Shown here piece after piece: positions 26,475-35,706 of a DNA stretch of 64,000 bases. Numbering within the stretch: position 1 is the stretch's first letter; each line of letters begins with the position of its first letter. This DNA comes from Sphingomonadales bacterium (lineage in GTDB: Bacteria > Bacteroidota > Bacteroidia > Chitinophagales > Chitinophagaceae). The notes below the pieces were generated by a model. The model ran no database searches, had not been told where the DNA came from, and saw only the letters and a list, made by a program, of their open reading frames with translations. Location of the stretch: assembly GCA_016872155.1 (NCBI GenBank), contig VHBB01000004.1:1-64000 (forward strand), in the 5' to 3' direction. Position numbers and translations under genes: made by a program.

Positions 26475-27521
26475 TTAACTTTCGCTGCAAATATTTTTTG
26501 CGATAGCAGGCCCTTCGTAAACGAATCCGGTCCACACTTGCAATAGGGTGGCTCCTGCGGCTTGTTTCTCTTTTGCATCGGCCGCCGTAAAGATTCCACC
26601 CGAAGCGATCAGTGGAATTTTTCCTCGGGTGCGCTCAGCGATATAATGAAGCAGTAAACTATTTTTTTCTTTTAGCGGTGCCCCACTTAGCCCTCCGGCA
26701 CCAATACGACTCACCTGATTCTCGTCGGTTAACAGACCCTCGCGGCTAATGGTGGTGTTACTTACTACCAACCCATCGAGTTGAATCTCGAGGGCCAGCG
26801 TAATTACATCATCTACTTGGGCCGGGGTCAGATCGGGTGCGATCTTGAGAAACAGGGGTCGTTGTATTTTTTTTTCGCGATTACGTTGTTGCAAGAGCGT
26901 CAAAATTTTTTGGAGGGAATCTTTTTCTTGCAACGCTCTTAGTCCCGGTGTGTTGGGCGAACTAACATTGACCACAAAATAATCGACCCAGGGGTGTAGT
27001 CGCTCGAAGCAAAACTCATAATCCCTCCAGGCCTCTTCGTTGGGGGTAATCTTATTCTTTCCGATGTTACCGCCGATAATGAGCGGCGGGTCGGTATCGG
27101 CTTTTTTTTGTCCGTGCTCCCTCCATTCCTTGAGTCGTCTTGCAATCGTAACCACACCATCATTGTTAAAACCCATCCGATTAATTAGCGCCTTGTCTTT
27201 AGTTAATCGAAACAAGCGGGGCCTTTCGTTGCCACGTTGGGGTTGCGGGGTTACCGTGCCGATCTCTACGTGTCCGAATCCAAGACAACTCAGTTCGCGC
27301 AGATGCAAGGCATTCTTATCGAAGCCGGCGGCCAGTCCCACCTGATTTTTAAAGACGAGTGGTCCCAGTTGAACGGGTTGTGGCTGACCCGGGTCCAAGA
27401 GTTTTCTAATGAACCGACGCGAGGCAGCCGTACTGCAGGCCAGTTTTAAAAAGAACATCGATACCTGGTGGGCTTCTTCGGGCGGGAGTAAAAAAAGGAG
27501 TTGACGCAGCAGCTTGTACAT
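26475..27521 (-). CDS. pyrD: Dihydroorotate dehydrogenase (quinone), class 2
   Basis: PyrD oxidises dihydroorotate to orotate in pyrimidine synthesis, passing electrons to quinone. ATG 27521 gives 348 residues starting MYKLLRQLLFLLPPEEAHQ, the membrane-associating helix of class 2 enzymes; an upstream in-frame start would add 11 unrelated residues. FMN/substrate motifs include AAGFDKNA near 62, MGFNNDG near 110, NVSSPNTPGL near 180 with the class 2 catalytic Ser, and GLVVSNTT near 250. A T9 run (26867-26875) lies inside but gives no immediate stop on slippage. The product sits at the inner membrane. Confidence 0.97.
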   Translation of the reverse strand: MYKLLRQLLFLLPPEEAHQVSMFFLKLACSTAASRRFIRKLLDPGQPQPVQLGPLVFKNQVGLAAGFDKNALHLRELSCLGFGHVEIGTVTPQPQRGNERPRLFRLTKDKALINRMGFNNDGVVTIARRLKEWREHGQKKADTDPPLIIGGNIGKNKITPNEEAWRDYEFCFERLHPWVDYFVVNVSSPNTPGLRALQEKDSLQKILTLLQQRNREKKIQRPLFLKIAPDLTPAQVDDVITLALEIQLDGLVVSNTTISREGLLTDENQVSRIGAGGLSGAPLKEKNSLLLHYIAERTRGKIPLIASGGIFTAADAKEKQAAGATLLQVWTGFVYEGPAIAKNICSES

Positions 27522-27529
27522 CGGTGTTG

Positions 27530-27537
27530 CAAATATA
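27530..27537 (-). promoter_or_regulatory. -7 promoter element of pyrD
   Basis: On the minus strand this reads TATATTTG (TAnnTTTG), ending 8 nt before the pyrD ATG at 27521. A transcript start at or near the ATG is implied. Confidence 0.5.
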
Positions 27538-27647
27538 ACGCAAGATGCTCCCACCGGGTGTGCCGTTCGTTTGGAAGGATGCTAACACCGCTGTAAATTT
27601 GAGATCAAAAGGTTGCATAAACAACTTTATAGTCTTCAATTTATTTT

Positions 27648-28826
27648 ATGCAAGAAGCTTACATCGTAGCCGGTTACAGAACAGCTGTTACCAAAGCCAA
27701 GAAAGGTGGTTTTCGTTTTACCCGTCCCGACGACCTGGCCATTACCTTGATAAAGGGATTGATGGCTTCGGTGCCGCAATTACAGGGTGATCAGGTAGAT
27801 GATGTGATCGTCGGCAATGCCGTTCCCGAAGCGGAGCAAGGGTTGCAGGTCGCTCGCATAATTGCGGCTCGTTCGCTCGGTATTACCGTGCCGGGCGTAA
27901 CGATCAATCGCTATTGTGCCTCGGGGTTAGAAGCGATTGCCATGGCTACGGCCAAGATCAGGTCGGGTCAGGCCGATTGTGTGGTAGCCGGTGGCACAGA
28001 GAGTATGAGCTTAGTACCTACTGCAGGATGGAAAACGGCTCCGGCTTATTCGATCGCTTCAGATAATCCCGATTATTATCTCAACATGGGACTCACGGCC
28101 GAGGCTGTTGCCGCAGACTATACGATCAGTCGCGCATCGCAAGATGAGTTTGCTTATTTCTCTCACCAAAAAGCGATCGCTGCCATCGAGGCCGGTCATT
28201 TTAAAAAGGGCATCTTACCGGTAACGGTAGAAGAAGTTTATGTCGATGCCGCCGGAAAAAAGAAACAGCGCAGCTTTGTGGTCGATACCGACGAAGGACC
28301 CCGGGGGGATACTTCGCTTGACGCACTCGCAAAATTGAAACCTGCTTTTGCTGCCAAAGGAGTCATTACGGCCGGCAACTCTTCGCAAACCTCGGATGGG
28401 GCTGCTTTTGTGATCGTGATGAGCGAACGCAAGGTCAACGAACTGGGCCTTACCCCACTGGCCCGATTGGTAAGTGTGGCCGTGGCTGGTGTCGATCCCC
28501 GCATAATGGGTATTGGCCCGGTCAGTGCTATACCAAAGGCTCTTGAACGGGCAGGAATGCGGCTTGACCAAATCGATCTGATCGAGCTGAACGAAGCTTT
28601 CGCCTCGCAAGCGCTGGCTGTTATACAACAGGCCGGGCTGGATGCGCAAAAAGTTAATATTAATGGCGGAGCCATTGCGCTGGGGCATCCACTGGGCTGT
28701 ACCGGGTGTAAACTGACCATTCAGAATATCAATGATCTTCAGCGACTTAATAAAAAATACGGAATGATTACCGCCTGTGTAGGCGGAGGCCAGGGTATTG
28801 CCGGAATCATCGAAAGAGTCAGTTAG
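27648..28826 (+). CDS. Thiolase family protein (acetyl-CoA acyltransferase)
   Basis: The 392-residue enzyme either cleaves 3-ketoacyl-CoA in beta-oxidation or condenses acetyl-CoA. The nucleophilic Cys lies in NRYCASGLEAIA near residue 89, NEAFASQAL lies near 311, GGAIALGHPLGCTG near 341 supplies the catalytic His, and CVGGGQGIAGI near 380 the proton-relay Cys. It is closest in style to FadA/acetyl-CoA C-acyltransferase. A FadB-type partner is not adjacent; in this phylum FadB and FadA genes often lie together elsewhere, so substrate range is left open. Confidence 0.94.
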   Translation: MQEAYIVAGYRTAVTKAKKGGFRFTRPDDLAITLIKGLMASVPQLQGDQVDDVIVGNAVPEAEQGLQVARIIAARSLGITVPGVTINRYCASGLEAIAMATAKIRSGQADCVVAGGTESMSLVPTAGWKTAPAYSIASDNPDYYLNMGLTAEAVAADYTISRASQDEFAYFSHQKAIAAIEAGHFKKGILPVTVEEVYVDAAGKKKQRSFVVDTDEGPRGDTSLDALAKLKPAFAAKGVITAGNSSQTSDGAAFVIVMSERKVNELGLTPLARLVSVAVAGVDPRIMGIGPVSAIPKALERAGMRLDQIDLIELNEAFASQALAVIQQAGLDAQKVNINGGAIALGHPLGCTGCKLTIQNINDLQRLNKKYGMITACVGGGQGIAGIIERVS

Positions 28827-28894
28827 GTAGCAACGCTTAGTTTTTTTAATCGCCCCCTTGCGGTTTTGGCATTTATTTTACATATCTTTTCGGT

Positions 28895-30532
28895 ATGAAT
28901 GCGGCCGAGACCATGGGGAGTACTGCCCCTTTTCGTACTCAATCGGGTTTGACCCCTTATTCGGGCCCCTTTACGGAGGCCGATTTGGTGCATTTGCTTC
29001 GCCGCACGATGTTCGGTGTTAAGCGTTCCGATCTAAGTTATTTCAAAGGGCGTACTCTAAACCAGGTTGTCGGTGAATTACTAACGCCAACCGCACCATC
29101 TCCCGCCCCCCCTGTAAAAGAATATACGATAGCCGCCACCCCCGGCGTAAATCCCGATACTACTGTTGCGCAGGGAACGACCTGGGTCAACAATTTCAAT
29201 AACGATGGAACCGTACAATCGTTGCGACGGTCATCGCTCAAAAAATGGCTAACGGGAAATATGATCAATCAAGATCGTAGCATTCTCGAAAAAATGATCA
29301 TGTTATGGACCGATCATTTTGGTAATGAGGCGGTCGATATCGGATATGGCAATTGGGTCTATACGCAACACCAGCTGATCCGTCAGTACGCCTTGGGTAA
29401 TTTCAGAACGCTGGTGACCAACATTACCACTGACGTGGCCATGTTGCGTTACCTAAATGGATTTTTGAACAATGCTACGGCCCCCGACGAAAACTATGCC
29501 CGTGAATTATTCGAATTGTTTACGCTCGGAAAAGGCCCTGATTCTCGCTACACCGAAGCCGATGTTAAGGAAGCGGCCAAGGTGCTTACCGGATGGACCA
29601 TCAATTTTACAACCTATCAACCGGTCTTTACGAGTACACGTCACAGCACGGTCAATAAAACCTTCTCCCCATTTTTTAATAATACGGTGATTGCCGGTAG
29701 AACGGGTGCAACCGCGGGCACACTAGAGATCAATGATCTGATGACGATGCTCTTTGCCCAGCGCGAAGTAGCTAAATTTATTGCGCGTAAGGTCTATCGC
29801 TGGTTCGTCTACTATACCATCGATGCGGCTACCGAGCAAAATGTAATTACACCGCTGGCCGATATTTTTAGAGACAGCGGCTACGAGATTAAGCCGATGC
29901 TCAATGCGCTCTTTAAAAGTGAACATTTCTTCGATCAAATGAATCGGGGTTGTTATATCAAGACACCGGCCGATCTGGTGATAGGTTCACTTCGCGAGAT
30001 GAATGTGACGTTCGCTCCGGCCACCGACTGGGACACCAATTATGGGCTGTGGAATACGTTCTATTCATGGATGAGCAATATGGGGCAAAATCTCTATGAT
30101 CCTCCGAATGTATCGGGTCTGCCTGCTTATTACCAAGAGCCCAGTTTTCATGAACTCTGGATTACCTCCGATTCGTTACCCAAACGTAATCAGTATACCG
30201 ATATCATGATCTCGACGGGGTATCTGCGTAACAATGTTCGAGTGCAATTCAATTGTGTGGAGTGGGCTCGCTCGCTCTATAACCCCGGCAATCCCAATGA
30301 CCTCATTAACGGGGCCATCAACTACTTGTTTCAAAACACACTCAGTGATATTGCCAAGACGCAGATCAAAACCCAGCTTTTACTGACCGGACAGCAATGG
30401 GACTATTATTGGACCAACGCGTGGATGGCCTATGAGTCGAATCCTACGACCGCCAATTTCAATATCGTCAATAGTCGCCTTCGATCGCTGTTTCAATATT
30501 TATTTAAATTATCCGAATACCAGTTGATCTGA
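28895..30532 (+). CDS. DUF1800 family protein
   Basis: The 545-residue protein matches the DUF1800 family, with HLLRRTMFGVKRSDL near residue 34, IMLWTDHFGNE near 127, ENYARELFELFTLG near 200, and KVLTGWTINF near 228. The function of DUF1800 proteins is not known. No signal peptide or lipobox is evident at the N-terminus, unlike its partner, so it could be exported by riding with another protein or stay inside. It is 1 bp upstream of the DUF1501 gene, the standard pairing of these families, so the two are certainly one operon. Confidence 0.92.
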   Translation: MNAAETMGSTAPFRTQSGLTPYSGPFTEADLVHLLRRTMFGVKRSDLSYFKGRTLNQVVGELLTPTAPSPAPPVKEYTIAATPGVNPDTTVAQGTTWVNNFNNDGTVQSLRRSSLKKWLTGNMINQDRSILEKMIMLWTDHFGNEAVDIGYGNWVYTQHQLIRQYALGNFRTLVTNITTDVAMLRYLNGFLNNATAPDENYARELFELFTLGKGPDSRYTEADVKEAAKVLTGWTINFTTYQPVFTSTRHSTVNKTFSPFFNNTVIAGRTGATAGTLEINDLMTMLFAQREVAKFIARKVYRWFVYYTIDAATEQNVITPLADIFRDSGYEIKPMLNALFKSEHFFDQMNRGCYIKTPADLVIGSLREMNVTFAPATDWDTNYGLWNTFYSWMSNMGQNLYDPPNVSGLPAYYQEPSFHELWITSDSLPKRNQYTDIMISTGYLRNNVRVQFNCVEWARSLYNPGNPNDLINGAINYLFQNTLSDIAKTQIKTQLLLTGQQWDYYWTNAWMAYESNPTTANFNIVNSRLRSLFQYLFKLSEYQLI

Positions 30533-30533
30533 T

Positions 30534-32126
30534 ATGAAAAGAAGAGACTTCTTAGCCGGGGCCGTTCCAATGGCTGCACTCTTTCCGGAGTTGATCAACG
30601 GGTATTCCGTCAATGCCTTTACCATGCAGTCCTCGCTGGTGCAGGCACTGATGCGCGGCGAGACGCTCACCGATCATGTACTAGTGATTATTCAACTTTC
30701 GGGGGGCAATGACGGACTCAACATGGTAATTCCTGTTGCAGACTATTCAAAATATTTCAATGCCCGCAGCAATATCGCCATTCCCGAAGCTGCAGTATTG
30801 CCAATCGCGGGTGTTACCGGAACCGGACTGCATCCTGCCATGACCGGCCTGCAAACACTTTTTGCCGAGGGAAAGGCTAAGCTAATACAGTCGGTGGGTT
30901 ATCCGCAACCTAATTTCTCTCACTTTAGGGCGACTGATATTTGGATGAGCGGATCTAACAGTAACCAAGAGGTCTATAGCGGATGGGCGGGTCGTTATCT
31001 CGATTACGAGTATCCCGGTTATCCGGATGGATTTCCTAATGCGGCAATGCCCGATCCCCTGGCCATACAGATCGGTGCGAGTACATCGCTCACCTTGCAG
31101 GGTCCTACTCGCAACATGGGACTCAGCATTACCAACCCCTCTTCGTTCTACAATTTACTCTCGGGTGCAACCGACTATGCGCCCAACACGCGTGCCGGAA
31201 AGGAGTTAACCTACATTCGTCAGATTAATCAGCAAACGCAGGGCTATGCCAGCGTAATTCGCACGGCTGCCAACGCAGTGACGGTGCAGGCCCCTTATCC
31301 TACCGGAAATAGTTTGGCCGATCAACTCAAGATCGTAGCTCGTTTAATAAAAGGCGGTCTTAAGACCCGCGTGTACATGGTAAGCTTTGGTGGCTTCGAT
31401 ACGCACTCCGTACAAGTGAATGCCGATAAGGTAACCGGAACGCATGCTACGCTGTTGGGTCGTGTCTCTGCCGCGATCAGGGCATTCCAAGACGATCTTA
31501 AGTTTTTATCGATAGAAGACCGCGTAATGGGGATGACCTTTAGTGAATTTGGTCGTCGGGTGCGCTCTAACTCCAGTGTGGGAACCGACCACGGCGCGGC
31601 CGCACCGCTGTTCTTGTTCGGCAGCCAGGTAGATCCGGGTATGCTGGGGGTTAATCCCACACTACCTGCATCGGCAACGGTCAATGATAACCTGCCCATG
31701 CAGTACGATTTTAGAAGTGTGTACGGAACTCTTCTCGAAAAATGGTTTTGTCTCGATAAGTCGGTGGTCCAATCGTTGTTTCCCCCCAACATCAACAGCC
31801 AGTTACAAACGCTTCCATTGGTCAAGCAGGGTGCTTGCAGTGGTGTAACGCCTCCGCCATTGCCTCCGCTACAGATGGCGATCACCAATTTTCCCAATCC
31901 GTTTACCACGCGCACGACCATTCAGTTTACCACAGAAGGGGGTCATACTTTATTACAGGTCTTCGATACACTCGGAAGACTCATCACGATACTGGCCAAC
32001 AAAGAATTTGTAGCGGGCACCCACCGAATTGATTTTGATAGTGAGGGATTGCCCCCCGGTATCTACTACGCGCGTTTACAAAATGGTATTGCGCAAGAAG
32101 TACGCGCGATGATGAAGGTGCGATGA
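30534..32126 (+). CDS. DUF1501 family protein with Tat-like signal and T9SS type A sorting domain
   Basis: This 530-residue protein belongs to DUF1501, a branch of the alkaline phosphatase/sulfatase-like superfamily. The N-terminus MKRRDFLAGAVPMAALFPE has a twin-Arg motif and hydrophobic stretch typical of Tat export. Family motifs are VLVIIQLSGGNDGLNMVIP near residue 49, SHFRATDIWMSG near 127, and GFDTHSVQ and GRRVRSNSSVGTDHGAA. The final 80 residues (ITNFPNPFTTRTTIQF to YYARLQNG) are a type A sorting domain, so it is probably secreted or surface-anchored after Tat export. It follows DUF1800 by 1 bp. The substrate is unknown. Confidence 0.93.
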   Translation: MKRRDFLAGAVPMAALFPELINGYSVNAFTMQSSLVQALMRGETLTDHVLVIIQLSGGNDGLNMVIPVADYSKYFNARSNIAIPEAAVLPIAGVTGTGLHPAMTGLQTLFAEGKAKLIQSVGYPQPNFSHFRATDIWMSGSNSNQEVYSGWAGRYLDYEYPGYPDGFPNAAMPDPLAIQIGASTSLTLQGPTRNMGLSITNPSSFYNLLSGATDYAPNTRAGKELTYIRQINQQTQGYASVIRTAANAVTVQAPYPTGNSLADQLKIVARLIKGGLKTRVYMVSFGGFDTHSVQVNADKVTGTHATLLGRVSAAIRAFQDDLKFLSIEDRVMGMTFSEFGRRVRSNSSVGTDHGAAAPLFLFGSQVDPGMLGVNPTLPASATVNDNLPMQYDFRSVYGTLLEKWFCLDKSVVQSLFPPNINSQLQTLPLVKQGACSGVTPPPLPPLQMAITNFPNPFTTRTTIQFTTEGGHTLLQVFDTLGRLITILANKEFVAGTHRIDFDSEGLPPGIYYARLQNGIAQEVRAMMKVR

Positions 32127-32155
32127 GAAGCAAAAGTTAACCCTTAGTACTGCGA

Positions 32156-32713
32156 TCAATCTGTAATGCGGTGACCCGCATTGACCCAATCTGTAATTTT
32201 TTGTTTGTCGATGGCCGTCAGCTGTCCGTTTTGTGGCATAAAAGTAGGCGCGCCGTTTACGCACCGAATGCGAATGCGGTCCCAACTGGCCACGATCGAG
32301 GCGTCGGTATCTAAGTTTTTTCCTCCACTGGCCCCTCCATTTAAGTGGCAAGGACCACAATACCCGCTTATGATCTGTTTTATGGCCGCGTACTTGGGTC
32401 CATAGGCTTCGATCGTAGTGCTAGTGGTATCGGAGCAACCTTTTTTATTGATGACCCAGATCACGTAATTGCCCGGCGCCAGTCCGGTAAAATTGGGATT
32501 GGCTTGCGGAGCTCCATTGTTGAGTTGATACCGAAGGGTGTCGCCGCGAGGATAAAAAATGGCGATACTGCCATTGTTCACACCTCCAATGGCAGGATTC
32601 TTGGTAAACTGAATATCGTAGTTGGTGCCCACGCAGCGATCGTTGTTATCTTGCTTCGAGCAGCCGGCCCCAAGTGCAAGTATTCCCAACCCAAAAGCGA
32701 TGAGTCGTTTCAT
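32156..32713 (-). CDS. Lipoprotein with SprB-like repeat and c-type haem-binding motif
   Basis: This 185-residue predicted lipoprotein has a signal peptide ending GAGC with the acylated Cys at residue 18. Residues about 34-101 (PAIGGVNNGSIAIF, YQLNNGAPQANPNF, LAPGNYVIWVINKKGC) look like a single SprB-type adhesin repeat. The C-terminal part has CGPCH at 119-123, a CxxCH haem c attachment site, and a candidate axial Met in PTFMPQNGQ near 159, followed by a helix. So it appears to be a one-haem electron carrier in the envelope. It is convergent with DUF1501, 29 bp apart. The fusion of the two modules is my reading and was not tested by search. Confidence 0.82.
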   Translation of the reverse strand: MKRLIAFGLGILALGAGCSKQDNNDRCVGTNYDIQFTKNPAIGGVNNGSIAIFYPRGDTLRYQLNNGAPQANPNFTGLAPGNYVIWVINKKGCSDTTSTTIEAYGPKYAAIKQIISGYCGPCHLNGGASGGKNLDTDASIVASWDRIRIRCVNGAPTFMPQNGQLTAIDKQKITDWVNAGHRITD

Positions 32714-32767
32714 GTAGGTACAAGATAGTACAAATTTTAATGGATGAGGCGCGGAAAGGTTCTGCTC

Positions 32768-32809
32768 TTGTCACAGGCGATTTTCTTATATTTGCAATAT
32801 TGTTGCAAA
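32768..32809 (+). promoter_or_regulatory. Promoter and 17-19-bp palindromic operator ahead of the TonB receptor operon
   Basis: TTG (32768-32770) and TATATTTG (32787-32794) form a Bacteroidota-type promoter with 16-nt spacing. Overlapping the -7 box is TTGCAA-N5-TTGCAA (32792-32808), a 17-bp 8-1-8 palindrome with one mismatch, which one further pair (T32791/A32809) extends to 19 bp. A repressor there would block transcription. A matching site lies at 35707. Confidence 0.65.
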
Positions 32810-32840
32810 ATAATCGGACCGGGTCCGACTCCTTTTCGCT

Positions 32841-35150
32841 GTGCGGTACGTTGTTATTTTTTTACACCTGGTTGGAATACTATTGGCCTTGCCTCTGCAC
32901 GAGGCTTCCGCCCAACAGACTCCCTGTGTGTTGACCCTGTCGGGTAGTGTGGCCGATGCCGACGAGAGAGTACCGCTCGAAAAAGCCATCTTGCTGATCA
33001 AGGAGTTGGGGCGTAGCACCGAAACGGATGCCGAAGGGCATTATCATTTTTACCAGCTTTGCCCAGGTACTTATACTTTTTTGATAACCCACGCCGATTG
33101 TGATACCCTTAGCCTGCGTATAAAGATCGAATCGAATCTGGTCAAGAATTTTTCTTTACCGCATCAGTATAACCAGCTGACTGCTGTGCAGGTTTTATCT
33201 ACGCAACAGTCGCAAGCGCTGCAGGTACGCGCGTTGCTCAGTACTAAAGATATGGCCGAGACCCGCGGACAAACGCTCGGAGAGGTCCTCAAGCGCGTTA
33301 CAGGCGTTACCGTATTACAAACGGGTAGTACCATTTTTAAACCGGTCATACATGGATTGCATAGCCAACGCATTTTGCTCATCAACAATGGTGTTCGCCT
33401 GGAGGGACAACAGTGGGGGAGTGAGCATGCTCCCGAGATAGATCCCTTTGTGGCCGATCGGTTCGTGGTCGTAAAGGGTGCAGGGGCTATTCGGTATGGC
33501 GCTGATGCCATTGGCGGGGCCGTCTTGATCGAGCCCAGGCCCTTACCCCAAGATCAAAAGTTTCACGCTCGATTTAACACGGGCTTTTTCTCTAACAACC
33601 GCCAATACGTGGGCAATCTGCAGTTGGAGCAACAACCTAGGTCTGCTCCTGCCTTTAGCTGGCGCACGCATCTAACCTTTAAAAAAGGGGGTAATGCTCG
33701 CACGCCAGCATACTGGCTACAGAACACGGGCCTCGAAGAATTGAATGGAGCCATTATGGCCGCTTATCGAAAACCCGGTTACCGCGCCGAACTTTATCTC
33801 AGCGGATTTAGTACGACCATAGGTATTTTCTCGGGTTCGCATATTGGCAATCTCACCGATTTGCAGACAGCGATCGCCAGCGAGAGACCCTTGCAAAATA
33901 TCGATCGTTTTTCGTACCGCATCGGCAGGCCCTATCAGCAAGTACACCACTACTTGGCAAAATTCAAATTATTTTGGTCCGGTGCCCAAGGTCATCGCTG
34001 GCAATTGGTAGCAGCCCATCAAGAGAACAATAGAAACGAATACGACCGTGCATTACTTACCGATCGTCCCGAGTTATCACTCAGTGTGGGCACCAGTAGT
34101 ATCGACCTGTTGCGCGAGACGGCCCGCAGCACTACCCGCAGCAGTGGACGGGGGCTACAGGCCATTTATCAACAAAATGTCTGGTCGGGGAGTCGTTTTT
34201 TTATTCCCAATTTTAGAGCGATCAATATGGGTCTGTATGCCACCGAAACCGTACAGGCAGGGCACTACAACCTAGAGGGGGCGCTACGCGTTGATTACCG
34301 TTCGCTCGTGGCCTTTAGAAATAGAAATGGAATTACCAGTAGTACGGCCCGCAGTTTTTTAAATCCCTCATCTACCCTTAGTATTACTCGAAAACTAAAC
34401 GATAAGGCGCAGTTGCGCTTCAATACCAGTTGGGCTTGGCGCGCGCCGCAGGTCAATGAATTGTTTGTAAATGGGCTCCATCATGGTACTGCCAGTTTTG
34501 AGATCGGCGACTCTAGTTTTAACGCAGAGCGATCGCTCAAGCAATTAGTACAGTGGGAGTATCAACAAGACAGTACCTGGGCCATCGATATTACGATGCA
34601 TGGAAACTATGTTTCGAATTTCATCAACCTGGTTCCTTCTCTTCCTGCGACCCTTACCCTGCGGGGTGCATATCCGACCTTTCGTTTTGCGCAGATCAAT
34701 GCCCTTATTTACGGCATTGATGCTCGGTTCGAACATCAGTGGGATCGTTCGTGGAAGGGTGGCGTAAAAGGCACATTGCTCTGGGCGCGAGATCTGACTG
34801 CGAGCGATTGGTTGCAACAGATGCCTGCACACCGGGCAGAGGCGCAACTGAGTTATCTATTCACCGTGGGTCATTTTCGCAATGGCTATGTGACCCCCTC
34901 GGTGCTGCATGTGATGCGCCAGACAAGGGTCCCGACTGCCTTTATCGATTATCTGCCTCCTCCGGCTGCGTATACACTCCTACAGCTTACCATGGGAACT
35001 GATTGGCAAATTGGAACGCGCAGGGGTGGTATCGTAGTGGGGGTTTATAATTTGCTCAATCTTCGTTATCGTGATTATATGAATCGGTTTCGCTATTTTA
35101 CCGATGAGGTGGGGCGAAATTTTACTGTACAATTAAATTGGAAATTATGA
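32841..35150 (+). CDS. TonB-dependent outer-membrane receptor, probable metal uptake
   Basis: The 769-residue receptor starts at GTG 32841 with a signal peptide (RYVVIFLHLVGILLALPLHEASAQQ region). A CarboxypepD-regulatory-like domain (about 28-105) is followed by a plug domain with GVTVLQTGSTIFKPVIHGL and NNGVRLEGQQWGSEHAPEIDPF, typical of ZnuD-like zinc/metal receptors, and then by the 22-strand barrel. The last strand ends YFTDEVGRNFTVQLNWKL. It overlaps the next lipoprotein gene by 4 bp (ATGA) and is preceded by an operator-like palindrome. Zinc is the best guess for the substrate, but other metals are possible. Confidence 0.92.
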   Translation: MRYVVIFLHLVGILLALPLHEASAQQTPCVLTLSGSVADADERVPLEKAILLIKELGRSTETDAEGHYHFYQLCPGTYTFLITHADCDTLSLRIKIESNLVKNFSLPHQYNQLTAVQVLSTQQSQALQVRALLSTKDMAETRGQTLGEVLKRVTGVTVLQTGSTIFKPVIHGLHSQRILLINNGVRLEGQQWGSEHAPEIDPFVADRFVVVKGAGAIRYGADAIGGAVLIEPRPLPQDQKFHARFNTGFFSNNRQYVGNLQLEQQPRSAPAFSWRTHLTFKKGGNARTPAYWLQNTGLEELNGAIMAAYRKPGYRAELYLSGFSTTIGIFSGSHIGNLTDLQTAIASERPLQNIDRFSYRIGRPYQQVHHYLAKFKLFWSGAQGHRWQLVAAHQENNRNEYDRALLTDRPELSLSVGTSSIDLLRETARSTTRSSGRGLQAIYQQNVWSGSRFFIPNFRAINMGLYATETVQAGHYNLEGALRVDYRSLVAFRNRNGITSSTARSFLNPSSTLSITRKLNDKAQLRFNTSWAWRAPQVNELFVNGLHHGTASFEIGDSSFNAERSLKQLVQWEYQQDSTWAIDITMHGNYVSNFINLVPSLPATLTLRGAYPTFRFAQINALIYGIDARFEHQWDRSWKGGVKGTLLWARDLTASDWLQQMPAHRAEAQLSYLFTVGHFRNGYVTPSVLHVMRQTRVPTAFIDYLPPPAAYTLLQLTMGTDWQIGTRRGGIVVGVYNLLNLRYRDYMNRFRYFTDEVGRNFTVQLNWKL

Positions 35151-35701
35151 AACGGCTACGCGCATATGTTGTGGTGAGCATAGGATTTCTGTACCTGCTT
35201 TTGACCCTTTCTTGTAAAAAGCCCTCAAATGCCAATGATGAGAACGAACACGAGGCCATTAACAAAGTAACGCTTACGTTTAGCAGGCCCGGTGTACCCT
35301 CACTGGTTTTTATAGCCGAAGATCCGGATGGAGACGGAGGGCAGCCGCCTTCTCGGATCGATACCCTTCGCTTGGCAGCAGCCCAAGGTTATAGCACCGA
35401 GATTCGTTTTATCAACATCGTCAACGGCGTAGAAAGAGATATCACACCCACTGTTATTGCACAAGGTCGTTCGCACGAGGTTTTTTACATCACTACCGGG
35501 GTACAGGTGGGTATCGTTAAAACAGACCGCGATCTAAGTGGCTTTCCGATTGGCGTCAACTCTACCTGGCAAACGGGTCCTGCTGCTGTAGGATCGGTAC
35601 TGATAAAGTTGATGCATAAGACCGGGATTAAAGGCCCTTCCGATAGCCCCGACCTGGGTCACAGCGATCTGCAATTGCCAATGCCGATTCGGTTGAATTA
35701 A
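35147..35701 (+). CDS. Lipoprotein of the TonB-receptor-associated family
   Basis: The 184-residue protein starts at ATG 35147, overlapping the receptor stop as ATGA; a TTG 3 codons earlier is less likely. The lipobox LTLSC places the acylated Cys at residue 23. The mature protein has NEHEAI, EDPDGDGGQPP, INIVNGVERDI, SHEVFYI and NSTWQTGPAA, a pattern I recall from lipoproteins annotated as type 1 periplasmic-binding-fold superfamily protein next to TonB receptors. His and Asp clusters (ENEHE, LGHSD) could bind metal. It probably works with the receptor at the cell surface or in the periplasm. Confidence 0.82.
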   Translation: MKRLRAYVVVSIGFLYLLLTLSCKKPSNANDENEHEAINKVTLTFSRPGVPSLVFIAEDPDGDGGQPPSRIDTLRLAAAQGYSTEIRFINIVNGVERDITPTVIAQGRSHEVFYITTGVQVGIVKTDRDLSGFPIGVNSTWQTGPAAVGSVLIKLMHKTGIKGPSDSPDLGHSDLQLPMPIRLN

Positions 35702-35706
35702 TTTTT

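Noticed and set aside
26867-26875. T9 run (A9 in the coding strand) in pyrD as a second slippage site
   Set aside because: Losing or gaining one A leads to stops only many codons later, and truncation would cut a single-domain enzyme; no hairpin or functional reason supports it.
31322-31921. Antisense open frame of 199 codons in the DUF1501 gene
   Set aside because: It overlaps a well-supported gene, has low complexity and no start context.
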